Positions 41,731 through 49,611 of a stretch of 64,000 bases of DNA are shown here, one piece after another. Below the pieces are notes generated by a model that worked only from the letters and a program-made list of their open reading frames with translations, had not been told where the DNA came from and made no database searches. The DNA is taken from the NCBI RefSeq assembly GCF_036492835.1, contig NZ_AP025320.1, forward strand, positions 62,001-126,000. The letters are read 5' to 3'. The position numbers and the translations under genes are program-made. The stretch is from Fulvitalea axinellae. GTDB lineage: Bacteria; Bacteroidota; Bacteroidia; Cytophagales; Cyclobacteriaceae. Position 1 is the stretch's first letter. Each line of letters opens with the position of its first letter.

Positions 41731-43383
41731 AGGGTTTACTGAAAAAGTAAAAACCACAAGATTATCAGTGGATTAGGTGGCTTGTTTCCCTTTCCAAAGC
41801 ACAGGGAATATTCGTAAATTGGCCTTAGAAAGGACTGAGAGCATTTTTTCCCTTGCACCTATGATCAAGACAAGTTCCTCGCAATTGAGTATAGAAGGTT
41901 TTTTGGACCCGGAAATAGGGCGCCTTAACCCGGAAAACAGATGGGTGAAGTTGGCCAACTCCATCCCCTGGGCGGAATTGGGTTTGGTCTACGAATCGAA
42001 AATGTCGACGGGCAAGGGCAGTCCGTGCAAACCGGCCCGGCTGGTCATCGGCGCGCTGATCGTGAAGCATAAGCTGAACGTTTCGGACGCCGAGGCGATA
42101 GAACAAATCAAAGAAAATCCGTATCTCCAGTATTTCGTGGGACTCGGCTCGTTCACCACGGAAAAGGCCTTTGACCCTTCGCTGTTCACGACGGTCCGCA
42201 AGCGGCTCGGGTACGGGGATTTTAACAGGATGAGTTCGCTTTTGCAACACGAGGGGATCCGTATTGCGGAGGGCGATCGGGATGAAGGGTCCAAAGACGG
42301 GCATTCCGGGGACGCCGAAGATGACAAGCGGGTTGTCTCCTGCGACGCGACGGTGGCGCCGCAAGAGATTCCATACCCCACGGACCTTGGGCTGTTGGCT
42401 ACGGCGAGGGTGCAGTCGGAGAAAATCATCGACCTCCTTTGGCCCGTCGCCAGGGATTCCGGTTTATCCAAAAAGCCCCGGACTTACCGGGATAAAGCCC
42501 ATAGGGAATATGTCGGGGCGACGAGAAAAAAGAGGAAAGGAGCCGAATTCTGGCGCGTGTGCGCACGCCGACAGCTGAATTATCTGGAACGGAACCTACG
42601 GCATATCGACAGCCTCATAGAGGCCAACAAGGGCGTTATACGCCTAAAAAGCAGGTTTTTGAAGATTCTGATGGTGCTTCACGAAATCGCCAGGCAACAG
42701 TCGCTCATGCTGGAGACCGGTGCCAACAGGGTGGACGGCCGCATCGTGAACGTCTTCCAGCCCCATGTCCGGCCGATAGTCCGGGGCAAAAACGGAAGCG
42801 ACACCGAGTTCGGCGCCAAATTGTCCGTAAGCCTTCACGAAGGCTATTCCTATCTGGACAAGGCGCAATGGGACGCTTACTACGAGGGTGACGCGGAAGT
42901 GATCCGCGGGCACATCGACAATTTCGGGGAGAGAAACCCGGAAATGAAGCTCGGCAAATTCGTCGGGGACAAGATTTACGGAAACAGGAACGCCCGGCAG
43001 ACCATGTCCGGCGCGGGTGTGGAATTCGTGGGATCCCCGTTGGGAAGGCCTCCCTCAAGTCCCGAAAAAATCAGGGAACGCAAGGAAAACCGGGCGCTTC
43101 ACCAACGGCACCGAAGCAGGGCGGAAGGAAAATTCGGGGAAGTGAAACGGGGACTCGGATTGGACAAAATACAGGCAAGGAGAGCGGACACTTCGCTTTC
43201 ATGGATCGCCTGCATTTTCTTCGTGTCCAACTTGAAAAGATTTCAGAGCGAAATCTTTTTTGACCTTGTTTTCCTGAGCTGGAAATACGGAACATGGCTT
43301 CAAGACAGCGAAAAGAAACAGGAAAAGACTGTCTGGCAAAATATCCTAGCTGGGTAGCCCTCTGGGCTTTTTCAGTAAACCCT
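41731..43383 (+). mobile_element. IS5/IS1182-type insertion sequence, copy B (1653 bp)
   Basis: Same length and same perfect 17-bp terminal repeats as copy A (6088-7740) and the same orientation. The flanks share TAGATTA when the tip is placed at GGGTTT (AGATT if placed at AGGGTTT). It lies 38 nt after the 182-residue gene and 11 nt before the stop of the convergent Crp/Fnr gene. By eye it differs from copy A at about a dozen bases, nearly all in the last 460 nt. Confidence 0.92.
41861..43357 (+). CDS. Transposase of IS copy B
   Basis: 498 residues from the ATG at 41861; a GTG at 41777 keeps the frame open because a base change has removed the stop present upstream in copy A. Domain layout is as in copy A: DUF772 N-terminus, charged linker, DDE core. 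Compared with copy A, six residues differ (Ser to Asn, Thr to Ala, His to Leu, Ala to Ser, Ile to Thr, Gly to Ser), all in the last third. Intact. Confidence 0.9.
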   Translation: MIKTSSSQLSIEGFLDPEIGRLNPENRWVKLANSIPWAELGLVYESKMSTGKGSPCKPARLVIGALIVKHKLNVSDAEAIEQIKENPYLQYFVGLGSFTTEKAFDPSLFTTVRKRLGYGDFNRMSSLLQHEGIRIAEGDRDEGSKDGHSGDAEDDKRVVSCDATVAPQEIPYPTDLGLLATARVQSEKIIDLLWPVARDSGLSKKPRTYRDKAHREYVGATRKKRKGAEFWRVCARRQLNYLERNLRHIDSLIEANKGVIRLKSRFLKILMVLHEIARQQSLMLETGANRVDGRIVNVFQPHVRPIVRGKNGSDTEFGAKLSVSLHEGYSYLDKAQWDAYYEGDAEVIRGHIDNFGERNPEMKLGKFVGDKIYGNRNARQTMSGAGVEFVGSPLGRPPSSPEKIRERKENRALHQRHRSRAEGKFGEVKRGLGLDKIQARRADTSLSWIACIFFVSNLKRFQSEIFFDLVFLSWKYGTWLQDSEKKQEKTVWQNILAG

Positions 43384-43394
43384 AGATTAAAGCG

Positions 43395-43967
43395 CTATTT
43401 CGAAATCCTTTTCCTAATTCTGCTAAGTGACGGCGGTTGCACTCCCACAAAAGAGGCGATAAGATACTGGGGGATTCTTTGGGTAAGGTCCGAATATTCG
43501 GCGATAAACTTTTGATAGCGTTGCTCGCTGTTCTGCATATAAACAGCCAATAATTGGTTAACCATGACATCAAACCGGTGCTCAACTACCAGCCTTCCTA
43601 TATAATTGCCTTGGGGAGTGTTTTTAAAAAGATATTGAAGCTTTTCGTAGTCGATTACCAACAATTCGCAATCCTCGATGGCCTCTATATTCTGAATCGA
43701 TTTTGATTGCCGGTTAAAACTCGAATAGTCTGAAATAAACTCCCCCTCTTTAGTAAATTCGAACGTCGATTCCTCATCATTTTTCATTACAAAATACCTG
43801 ACAAGACCTTTTTTTATAAATCCAACGTATTTGCAGGTATTGCCTTCCCTTAAAAAGAAATCCCCTTTGGCCAGACGCAATAGGCTAAAGCTTGAAATGA
43901 TTAGTTCCTCATCCTCAGGGCTCAGGTGAGCGTGTTGATTAAAAAGTCCGAGCAATTCTGAATGCAT
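43395..43967 (-). CDS. Crp/Fnr-family transcription regulator
   Basis: 190 residues. The N-terminal cyclic-nucleotide-binding fold is clear (FLREGNTCKYVGFIKKGLVR, FEFTKEGEFISDYSSF, with IEDCELLVIDYEKL closing it), and the C-terminal part has a helix-turn-helix around QRIPQYLIASFVGVQPPSLS ending in RIRKRISK. The residues that contact cAMP in E. coli Crp are not conserved, so another ligand or none is likely. The insertion element copy B lies 11 nt beyond its stop codon, leaving the gene complete but possibly without its original terminator. Confidence 0.9.
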   Translation of the reverse strand: MHSELLGLFNQHAHLSPEDEELIISSFSLLRLAKGDFFLREGNTCKYVGFIKKGLVRYFVMKNDEESTFEFTKEGEFISDYSSFNRQSKSIQNIEAIEDCELLVIDYEKLQYLFKNTPQGNYIGRLVVEHRFDVMVNQLLAVYMQNSEQRYQKFIAEYSDLTQRIPQYLIASFVGVQPPSLSRIRKRISK

Positions 43968-44490
43968 AAGTGGCTTTTGTGTTTCGTAGTCCAGAATATT
44001 GATGGTTTTAAATTAAAGGATCTTTAAGCATAATAAAAACGTGTGTATACCGCTCGGATATAATTATCGTCTAAACCATAAATGATTAGATCTTCGCAAG
44101 TTTGATATTGCGGTTATGAAAAAAGAAAGGCACAAAATAGTTTTTAGAACGCTATCGTAGTCTATCTATACTTATTTGCTAAACATGAAAAATCCCCTTC
44201 CGCTACATACAACAAAAGGGGATCTCTGATAAGAATATATAAATCCGGTTTCGGGCTCTGCCCCTTTGGCCCGGGGCCGGATTTGTACATTCCCGACTCT
44301 CTACTTGACGGCGTCCTTAGTCCTTTCTGACACAGGAAAACAATTGCCATTCGGAGATGCTCCTTCGTTAGTCTCCGTGTTCGGCGTTGAGATGTCAACC
44401 GAACACTTCAAAGGTAGCTTATGTGTTCCTGCGATTTATCCGTGTAAATACCCTATTCTGTAAAACAGGGGTTTTCCACCACATCAACAC
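43968..44490. other. 523-nt non-coding region between Crp/Fnr and PLP-enzyme genes
   Basis: No believable protein gene. The left part holds the minus-strand promoter of the Crp/Fnr gene; the middle and right parts (44187-44410) are strongly structured and are listed separately. Confidence 0.5.
44187..44410 (-). ncRNA. Candidate structured RNA with at least four hairpins
   Basis: Read on the minus strand: a GTGTTCG/CGAACAC stem with nested GTTGA/TCAAC (44377-44406), GGAGA/TCTCC (44353-44376), AAATCCGG/CCGGATTT with nested CGGGC/GCCCG (44241-44284), then ATCCCCTT/AAGGGGAT (44192-44223) followed by T5, a good terminator. It lies 80 nt behind the PLP-enzyme stop codon, so it is either an independent small RNA or a structured 3' region. 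An overlapping 78-codon minus-strand frame exists but is unlike neighbouring proteins in composition. Confidence 0.4.
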
Positions 44491-45540
44491 TTAGGCTTTT
44501 TCGGCCAAACTGAGCTTTAGGGCTTTTGCCAGTTCGGTCAAGTCGCCAAAAGAATGTAACGCATTGATTACCGCTCTTACGTTTGGCTGGGCCGTCGGTT
44601 CGGGATAAGGAAAACAGGATAGTAAAAAGCCTCTTTGCTTCATATCTTCTAACAACTCGATCCCTCCGTCAAAACCTATCATGGGCATACCGTGCACCAT
44701 CTTGTGAGGCAAACCCTCAATCTGTCTTAGAAAAAAGGAAACGTTCTCCTGAAGGGATTTTCTTTGTCTCGGATAAAGGTCCTCGCAGGCCAAATATGCC
44801 GACGCATATGCCGGGGACAATGGCGAACTGGTTCTGTAAATATCCCCATGCCGTATGGTCTCCGCCAAGTCTTTGTCACAGAGTACGGCTCCGCCGGGCA
44901 CGCCCAGCGCTTTGTTGAGCGAGGCGACTATGGCTGTCCTCAGGTTTTCGGCTTGGGGAATTTTGTGCAACACTCCGTTGCCGCGCGGTCCGTATACTCC
45001 GATGCCATGGGAATCGTCAATTACGGCGAAAAAGTCACTATTGGGCGTAAGTTTGGCAAACCAACCGAAATCGTATTCTTCCAAACCGAAAGGGTCGTAG
45101 CTGTCGGAGAAGAAGGCGTAACCTTTTCCTTCCGTATAAGATTTGCCGGCGTAGGTTTCCCGCCATTCCTCGTATGTTCCCTCGAATGGCTCTGTCCCTA
45201 CAGGCGCCAAAGCCGGATGAGATTTTCCTCTGACTGGAAAATATGTTTCGGACACAGCTCTGGAAGCGGCCATTCCGGCCAAGAACCCGGAAGAGAAAGT
45301 TACGCAATCTTCCGAACCGAAGCGTTTGGCCAAGGCCTTTTCCAATTTTCCGTAAACGGCCAATCCGATATTACCGATTCTGGAACTGCCGTAATTTGTG
45401 CCTTGCACAGCGAAGGCGTGCTGTAATTCGTGGCGGAATTTCGGGTGTTGGCTGATGCCTAAATAGGAGGTTCCCGCAAAATAGCGATAGGTCTTTCCTC
45501 CAAACTCCACTACTTTCTGGGGAGCAATATTTACTTCCAT
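44491..45540 (-). CDS. PLP-dependent alpha-oxoamine synthase-like enzyme (BioF/KBL family)
   Basis: 349 residues. Family signatures: YLGISQHPKF and GTNYGSSRIGNIG near the N-terminus, VIDDSHGIGVYGPRG with the PLP-ring Asp and His, and the Schiff-base Lys in SLNKALGVPGGAVL. It is shorter than typical BioF or KBL proteins (about 385-400), chiefly at the C-terminus. Such enzymes condense an amino acid with an acyl-CoA. No biotin genes are present, so a role in lipid or signal-molecule synthesis is as likely as biotin synthesis. It stands alone, on the same strand as the GH20 gene behind it but with a terminator between them. Confidence 0.85.
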   Translation of the reverse strand: MEVNIAPQKVVEFGGKTYRYFAGTSYLGISQHPKFRHELQHAFAVQGTNYGSSRIGNIGLAVYGKLEKALAKRFGSEDCVTFSSGFLAGMAASRAVSETYFPVRGKSHPALAPVGTEPFEGTYEEWRETYAGKSYTEGKGYAFFSDSYDPFGLEEYDFGWFAKLTPNSDFFAVIDDSHGIGVYGPRGNGVLHKIPQAENLRTAIVASLNKALGVPGGAVLCDKDLAETIRHGDIYRTSSPLSPAYASAYLACEDLYPRQRKSLQENVSFFLRQIEGLPHKMVHGMPMIGFDGGIELLEDMKQRGFLLSCFPYPEPTAQPNVRAVINALHSFGDLTELAKALKLSLAEKA

Positions 45541-45571
45541 ATTGAAAAAGGATGTTTTCGGACCAATTGAG

Positions 45572-45608
45572 AAAACAGAAGCAGGCGATATTCCTACTTC
45601 TGTTTTTT
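45572..45608. terminator. Terminator between GH20 and PLP-enzyme genes
   Basis: AACAGAAGcAGG / CCTaCTTCTGTT stem (45574-45585 with 45593-45604, one mismatch), T-runs on both sides (TTTTTT on plus, TTTTC on minus). It ends the minus-strand GH20 transcript about 110 nt after its stop. Confidence 0.8.
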
Positions 45609-45720
45609 GATATTCAATGGTTTAACGTCCAAAAACGTGCCTGACCAGATTCAGTAGGCCTTAGCCTTTTTACAATAAGAATGTCGACGCATTTTACTCT
45701 CGCTTTTGTTCTTCTTTCTC

Positions 45721-48306
45721 TTACTGATGCGGGCTTTTTCTCAAATATTTGTCCCGGTCACAAGTCAGTTTACCGTTTATGATTTCCAGTTCCGCCACCT
45801 GTATCGAAGTTCTCTGATAATTGATCGTGCCCGATTCCGGAATTTCCTGCCCACTTTTGTTGTAACGCCTGCCCGGATGGGTAAAATAGAAAACATAAGC
45901 GCGGTCGTTGACAATCTTCACGTCGGCGTGGCGACCCATTACGTTGTCGTCGGGTCTGGCGCCGGGCTTGGTCAGTATCGTGTTATTCGGCTCCCAATTG
46001 GTGGCGTCGTCCGAGACGTAACAGTCCAAGCCGTTCCACTTGTCGGTGAGCATCCAGTACTTGCCTTTCCAATGAAACACTACCGGACCTTCGTGCGCGT
46101 TTCTGGATATTTCCGACGTGCCTTCCAGCTTCCAGCTTTTCAGATCGGAGCTCAGGGCCGACACCGTCTTACTACCGTTGGCTTCGTCTTTATACCACAT
46201 TTTCCAAGAGCCGTCTTCCAGCCGAATCACCGACGCGTCGATGCATTCCTCGGTGCCTATCGGTTTTTCGGCCTTCCACGTTTCCATATCCTTACTGCTG
46301 TAATGCAGTATTTGCTTGGCTCCACCCCAATTGCTCCTTACGCCTTTGATATAGGTCACGAACATATGGTAATCGCCCGTTTTGCGGTCAAAAACCACTT
46401 GTGGCGCCCAGAAAGTATTGTGCCCCGAGTCGGGTTGCGGAAGTTTGGCCACGCCGGCGTAGGTCCAGCTACGGCCGTTGTCTCTGGATTTGGCCAAACC
46501 AATAGCCGATCCGTAGCAGTAGGCGACATTGTCGAAAGCCGCACTGGCGCGACGTTGCGTGTAGAACATCCACCATTCCTTGTATTTGGGAACCCAAATA
46601 AGGCTCGGATCGGCTGGACCGTCAAATACGGGATCGCGGAAAAGCGGTGCCGGAGCGTGCGCGATATCAAACTTTGGCGGAGCCTTTCGCGCCGGCGCCG
46701 GATCGGATACGTCCCAAGGCGCCATGTTTAGGCCTTTGTGTTTCCAGCGCTTCGCCAAACGGGAAAGGTTGGACCGGAACCGATCATAATCCTTTCGCGC
46801 AGGGTCCGTCCAACCTACCGAAGCGTAAGCGGCTATTCTCGGAAAAGTCATATAATGCAGGTCTCCGCTGGTCGGGATCCATTCGCCCCACATCTGACAC
46901 CCCATACCGATAATGTTTTTGTGATAAGCCTTGTCCAGATTTTTCGGTATCGGATCAAAATGGAAAGCTTTCTTTAACGGAATAGAAGAATGCGAATAGT
47001 CCAGATACGTGTATCCGTTAGTTGAGTTTACCACATCGTGGCCCTTCTCAACGGCTTGAAGAAAAAGCTTCTTGTCACCTTTCCAAAAATGAACCACCGC
47101 GTTTTTGGCCAATTCCCCCTCAACCGCCACTTTCTCATCGTACAAACGATCATCCACTTGGTGACCCATCACTTCGTTCCAACCCATCAGGCGCCGGCCT
47201 TTGGACTGCAAGTAGTTTCCTATTTTGTTTGTAAAATAAATCTGAAGATCAGGAAGCGTATTGATTCCTTTTTTCTTCATAAATTTTTTGATGCTTTTAG
47301 ATTTATCCCAGATTTTGAAATCCACCTCGTCCCCACCGATATGGATTACTTTCGAAGGGAAAAGCTCCATCACCTCGTCCAAAACATCGGTAAGGAAGTT
47401 ATAAACCTCGGGCTTGGTGATATCGAAAATATCGTCGCAACGGAACGAGTCGGGCACTTCAATGTCTTTGCCCAACGTGCCAAGCCAAGTGTAAGACGCC
47501 ACCGCGGCCGAAGAGTGACCGGGCATCCCGATTTCGGGCACTACGGTGATATTGCGCAGACGGGCGTATTCCACCACTTCTTTGATCTGCTCCTGCGTGT
47601 AGAATCCGGAGTGCGGTTCGTCCGTACGTTTAGGACTATTCCATTTTTTCGGACCTATCTGCGAATTCTTACGGGTTCCCCCAACCTTGGTAAGTTTCGG
47701 ATATTTTTTGATCTCGATACGCCAGCCCTCATTATCCACCAAATGCCAATGGAAAACGTTCATTTTAAGGAAAGCCATCTCGTCAAGCAAAAGCTTCACT
47801 TCGTTCATTCCCTTGAAAAACCGGGCTTCGTCAAGCATATACGCCCGCCAAGAGAACCGCGGCTTATCGAAGATCTCGGCGCAGGCCAAATATTGACCTT
47901 CCGAAGCGTCAATCAACTGAAGCAAAGACTGCAAGCCGTAAAAGGCGCCTTTACGGTGCGACGCAGAAACCAATACTCGGCTTTTGGTAATTTTGATCGC
48001 ATAGCCTTCCTCTCCCAGCTTCCCCAATGCAGGATCGACAGTGAAAGCTATCACTTTCTTTTGGGCGTTCGCTTTGGCTGATCTCAGTGAAAACCCGAGA
48101 TGTTCTTCCAGAGAACTTTTCAGCAAAGGGTGTATTTCCTTAAAAGCCGGATCCGCATATAATTTGAATCCCGGCCTTAGCTTAAGTGTGCCTTCCGTAA
48201 GCTGATACTCCAATGGCTGGGGCACGATAGGTACGTTGGCCCAGACGACATTCAACCAGCATAAAAAAAACAGCGTGGCCGCCCATGTTTTAAAACTCAT
48301 TCTCAT
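45721..48306 (-). CDS. Bimodular secreted GH20 hexosaminidase with a GH43-like C-terminal domain
   Basis: 861 residues from the ATG at 48306, which yields a signal peptide (MRMSFKTWAATLFFLCWLNV, then VWA). Residues about 25-130 are the GH20b-like N-terminal fold, and about 135-500 the catalytic TIM barrel with HIGGDEV (Asp326-Glu327) and FHWHLVDNEGWR. After a Pro/Ala linker (VSDPAPARKAPPK) a second enzyme-like unit begins near 550: PADPSLI (Asp566), ECIDASVI and HEGPVVF give the Asp-Asp-Glu pattern of GH43-type five-bladed propellers. One polypeptide could therefore remove a terminal GlcNAc/GalNAc and cut a second linkage. The GH43-like specificity is unknown. Confidence 0.9.
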   Translation of the reverse strand: MRMSFKTWAATLFFLCWLNVVWANVPIVPQPLEYQLTEGTLKLRPGFKLYADPAFKEIHPLLKSSLEEHLGFSLRSAKANAQKKVIAFTVDPALGKLGEEGYAIKITKSRVLVSASHRKGAFYGLQSLLQLIDASEGQYLACAEIFDKPRFSWRAYMLDEARFFKGMNEVKLLLDEMAFLKMNVFHWHLVDNEGWRIEIKKYPKLTKVGGTRKNSQIGPKKWNSPKRTDEPHSGFYTQEQIKEVVEYARLRNITVVPEIGMPGHSSAAVASYTWLGTLGKDIEVPDSFRCDDIFDITKPEVYNFLTDVLDEVMELFPSKVIHIGGDEVDFKIWDKSKSIKKFMKKKGINTLPDLQIYFTNKIGNYLQSKGRRLMGWNEVMGHQVDDRLYDEKVAVEGELAKNAVVHFWKGDKKLFLQAVEKGHDVVNSTNGYTYLDYSHSSIPLKKAFHFDPIPKNLDKAYHKNIIGMGCQMWGEWIPTSGDLHYMTFPRIAAYASVGWTDPARKDYDRFRSNLSRLAKRWKHKGLNMAPWDVSDPAPARKAPPKFDIAHAPAPLFRDPVFDGPADPSLIWVPKYKEWWMFYTQRRASAAFDNVAYCYGSAIGLAKSRDNGRSWTYAGVAKLPQPDSGHNTFWAPQVVFDRKTGDYHMFVTYIKGVRSNWGGAKQILHYSSKDMETWKAEKPIGTEECIDASVIRLEDGSWKMWYKDEANGSKTVSALSSDLKSWKLEGTSEISRNAHEGPVVFHWKGKYWMLTDKWNGLDCYVSDDATNWEPNNTILTKPGARPDDNVMGRHADVKIVNDRAYVFYFTHPGRRYNKSGQEIPESGTINYQRTSIQVAELEIINGKLTCDRDKYLRKSPHQ

Positions 48307-48930
48307 AATAAATAGATTAAATGATTCCATAACGGAATATTCCCACCACTATCCTTCTCCCAAAAAGGAGCGGGAACACCGCAAAAAAGAAGCCCTAGTA
48401 GGGATTCGAACAATAGTATATTCGTAAACCAAAATTTACAGACGAAAAGAGCCCGTGTATTCCGAACAGTTTATTCTCTATTATAGCAAGGCGCTATTAC
48501 GCAGTACAAACACACGGGGAACAGTAAAAATAATGCCCACACATCTCGGCCTGTCCGCCCGGCGATATGGCTACAAAGAGTTTGTTTTGAAAGCAAAAAT
48601 CAAGTGCTCTGGAAATCTCCCCCCCTATCTTGACTCAATAACCTCTATAATCAAGGAATTGTGTGTTTTTTAGAATTGTCCGGGAATTGAATGTTGTAAA
48701 ACAGTAAAAAGTAAAGGTTTGTAGCAAAAATTGATCTACTGAACCAAATATGATAGTCCGAAACTCTCGAACAAAATTCAAACTTTGGCGGAAAGGGAAA
48801 TATAATAGAATCTACGCCTTCGGAACCAAGCTTTGGAAGATAAGGGGCTATTCCGGATAGGTACGAACGGGCCATTCATACCTTTTCCTTTTTATCGGAT
48901 ACTAAGTCATATCGACATACTGACTTGCCT
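48307..48930. other. Intergenic region upstream of GH20
   Basis: About 620 nt. It should contain the GH20 promoter. A 72-codon plus-strand frame (48455-48673) has no coding character. A tRNA-3'-end-like stretch lies at 48391-48411. Confidence 0.45.
48391..48411 (-). other. tRNA 3'-end-like fragment
   Basis: On the minus strand GTTCGAATCCCTACTAGGGC recalls a T-loop, the 3' side of a T-stem and an acceptor strand, but the 5' side of the T-stem does not pair and no anticodon arm precedes it. It could be an old integration (att) scar or chance. Confidence 0.2.
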
Positions 48931-48967
48931 AAAAAAAAATGAGCCACGCTCCCGTTTGGAGCGTGGC
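48931..48967 (-). terminator. Terminator of the 48998-49366 gene
   Basis: GCCACGCTCC/GGAGCGTGGC, a perfect 10-bp stem with a 5-nt loop; on the minus strand it is followed within 3 nt by nine T. It lies 31 nt after the stop. Confidence 0.92.
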
Positions 48968-48997
48968 ATCAACCACTCATCAACAAATATGGAAAGA

Positions 48998-49366
48998 CTA
49001 CTTGCGATGCAAAACATAAATCTTGCGGCCGTTGATCTCGCTTACGAAATCGGCGCGCTTTAGTAGGCCGGCCCGCATCGTTTTGGCGTCACGCTCCGTA
49101 CCCGAAAACAGTGTGTTTCCGTCGGTGTCGTATACGCTTACTCTGATTTTTGTGGCCACGCACTTAGAACCTTCGAACTGCAAATCGGCTAGATCCATTC
49201 CTATCGAATCGATCGATACTTCTTTAGCATTCTCAAGCATAACAATGCCCTTTTCTATTGAAGTAGCTTTCTTCTGTATATTCTTTTCCGCTACTACTGT
49301 CATCGGAAGAAAAAATAAGAGGCCGATTAATAACGCTTGCATACCCAATGGTTCTTTATTGTTCAT
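48998..49366 (-). CDS. Small secreted hypothetical protein, 122 aa
   Basis: A signal peptide is visible (LLIGLLFFLPMTVVAE). The mature part of about 90 residues has a strand-rich pattern (MDLADLQFEGSKCVATKIRV, SVYDTDGNTLFSGTERDAKT) and a C-terminal INGRKIYVLHRK. One Cys only. Not recognised. An alternative start at 49342 (MQALLIGLLF) would shorten the N-region. It is a single-gene unit with a very strong terminator, next to the kinase-like gene. Confidence 0.65.
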   Translation of the reverse strand: MNNKEPLGMQALLIGLLFFLPMTVVAEKNIQKKATSIEKGIVMLENAKEVSIDSIGMDLADLQFEGSKCVATKIRVSVYDTDGNTLFSGTERDAKTMRAGLLKRADFVSEINGRKIYVLHRK

Positions 49367-49611
49367 TCTCCTTTTCTGTAGGCGAAGCGCATGCCAAAAA
49401 TCACAACAATCTGATTAACTGACAATTATACTCGTTCGTGATTTTTTACGACAAAAACGTGTACTATTTTCGGACACTCAAAAGCGACAAAGCGTCCGTA
49501 TCTATACAGCAAAAGGGTTTTTCGGACGGTTATAGGCCAAAATATGGGAGCGCAGGAGACTAAAAGCTTGTTTTGGCAAGAGAAAACCGTTAATTCAATT
49601 TTAAAAAATTA

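Noticed and set aside
44162-44398. 78-codon minus-strand frame in the structured region near 44.2 kb
   Set aside because: It overlaps strong hairpins, is Arg/Pro/Gly-rich unlike the neighbours and starts inside the structure. It was kept only as an alternative to the ncRNA call.
48455-48673. 72-codon plus-strand frame upstream of GH20
   Set aside because: GTG start, no ribosome-binding site, composition not protein-like.
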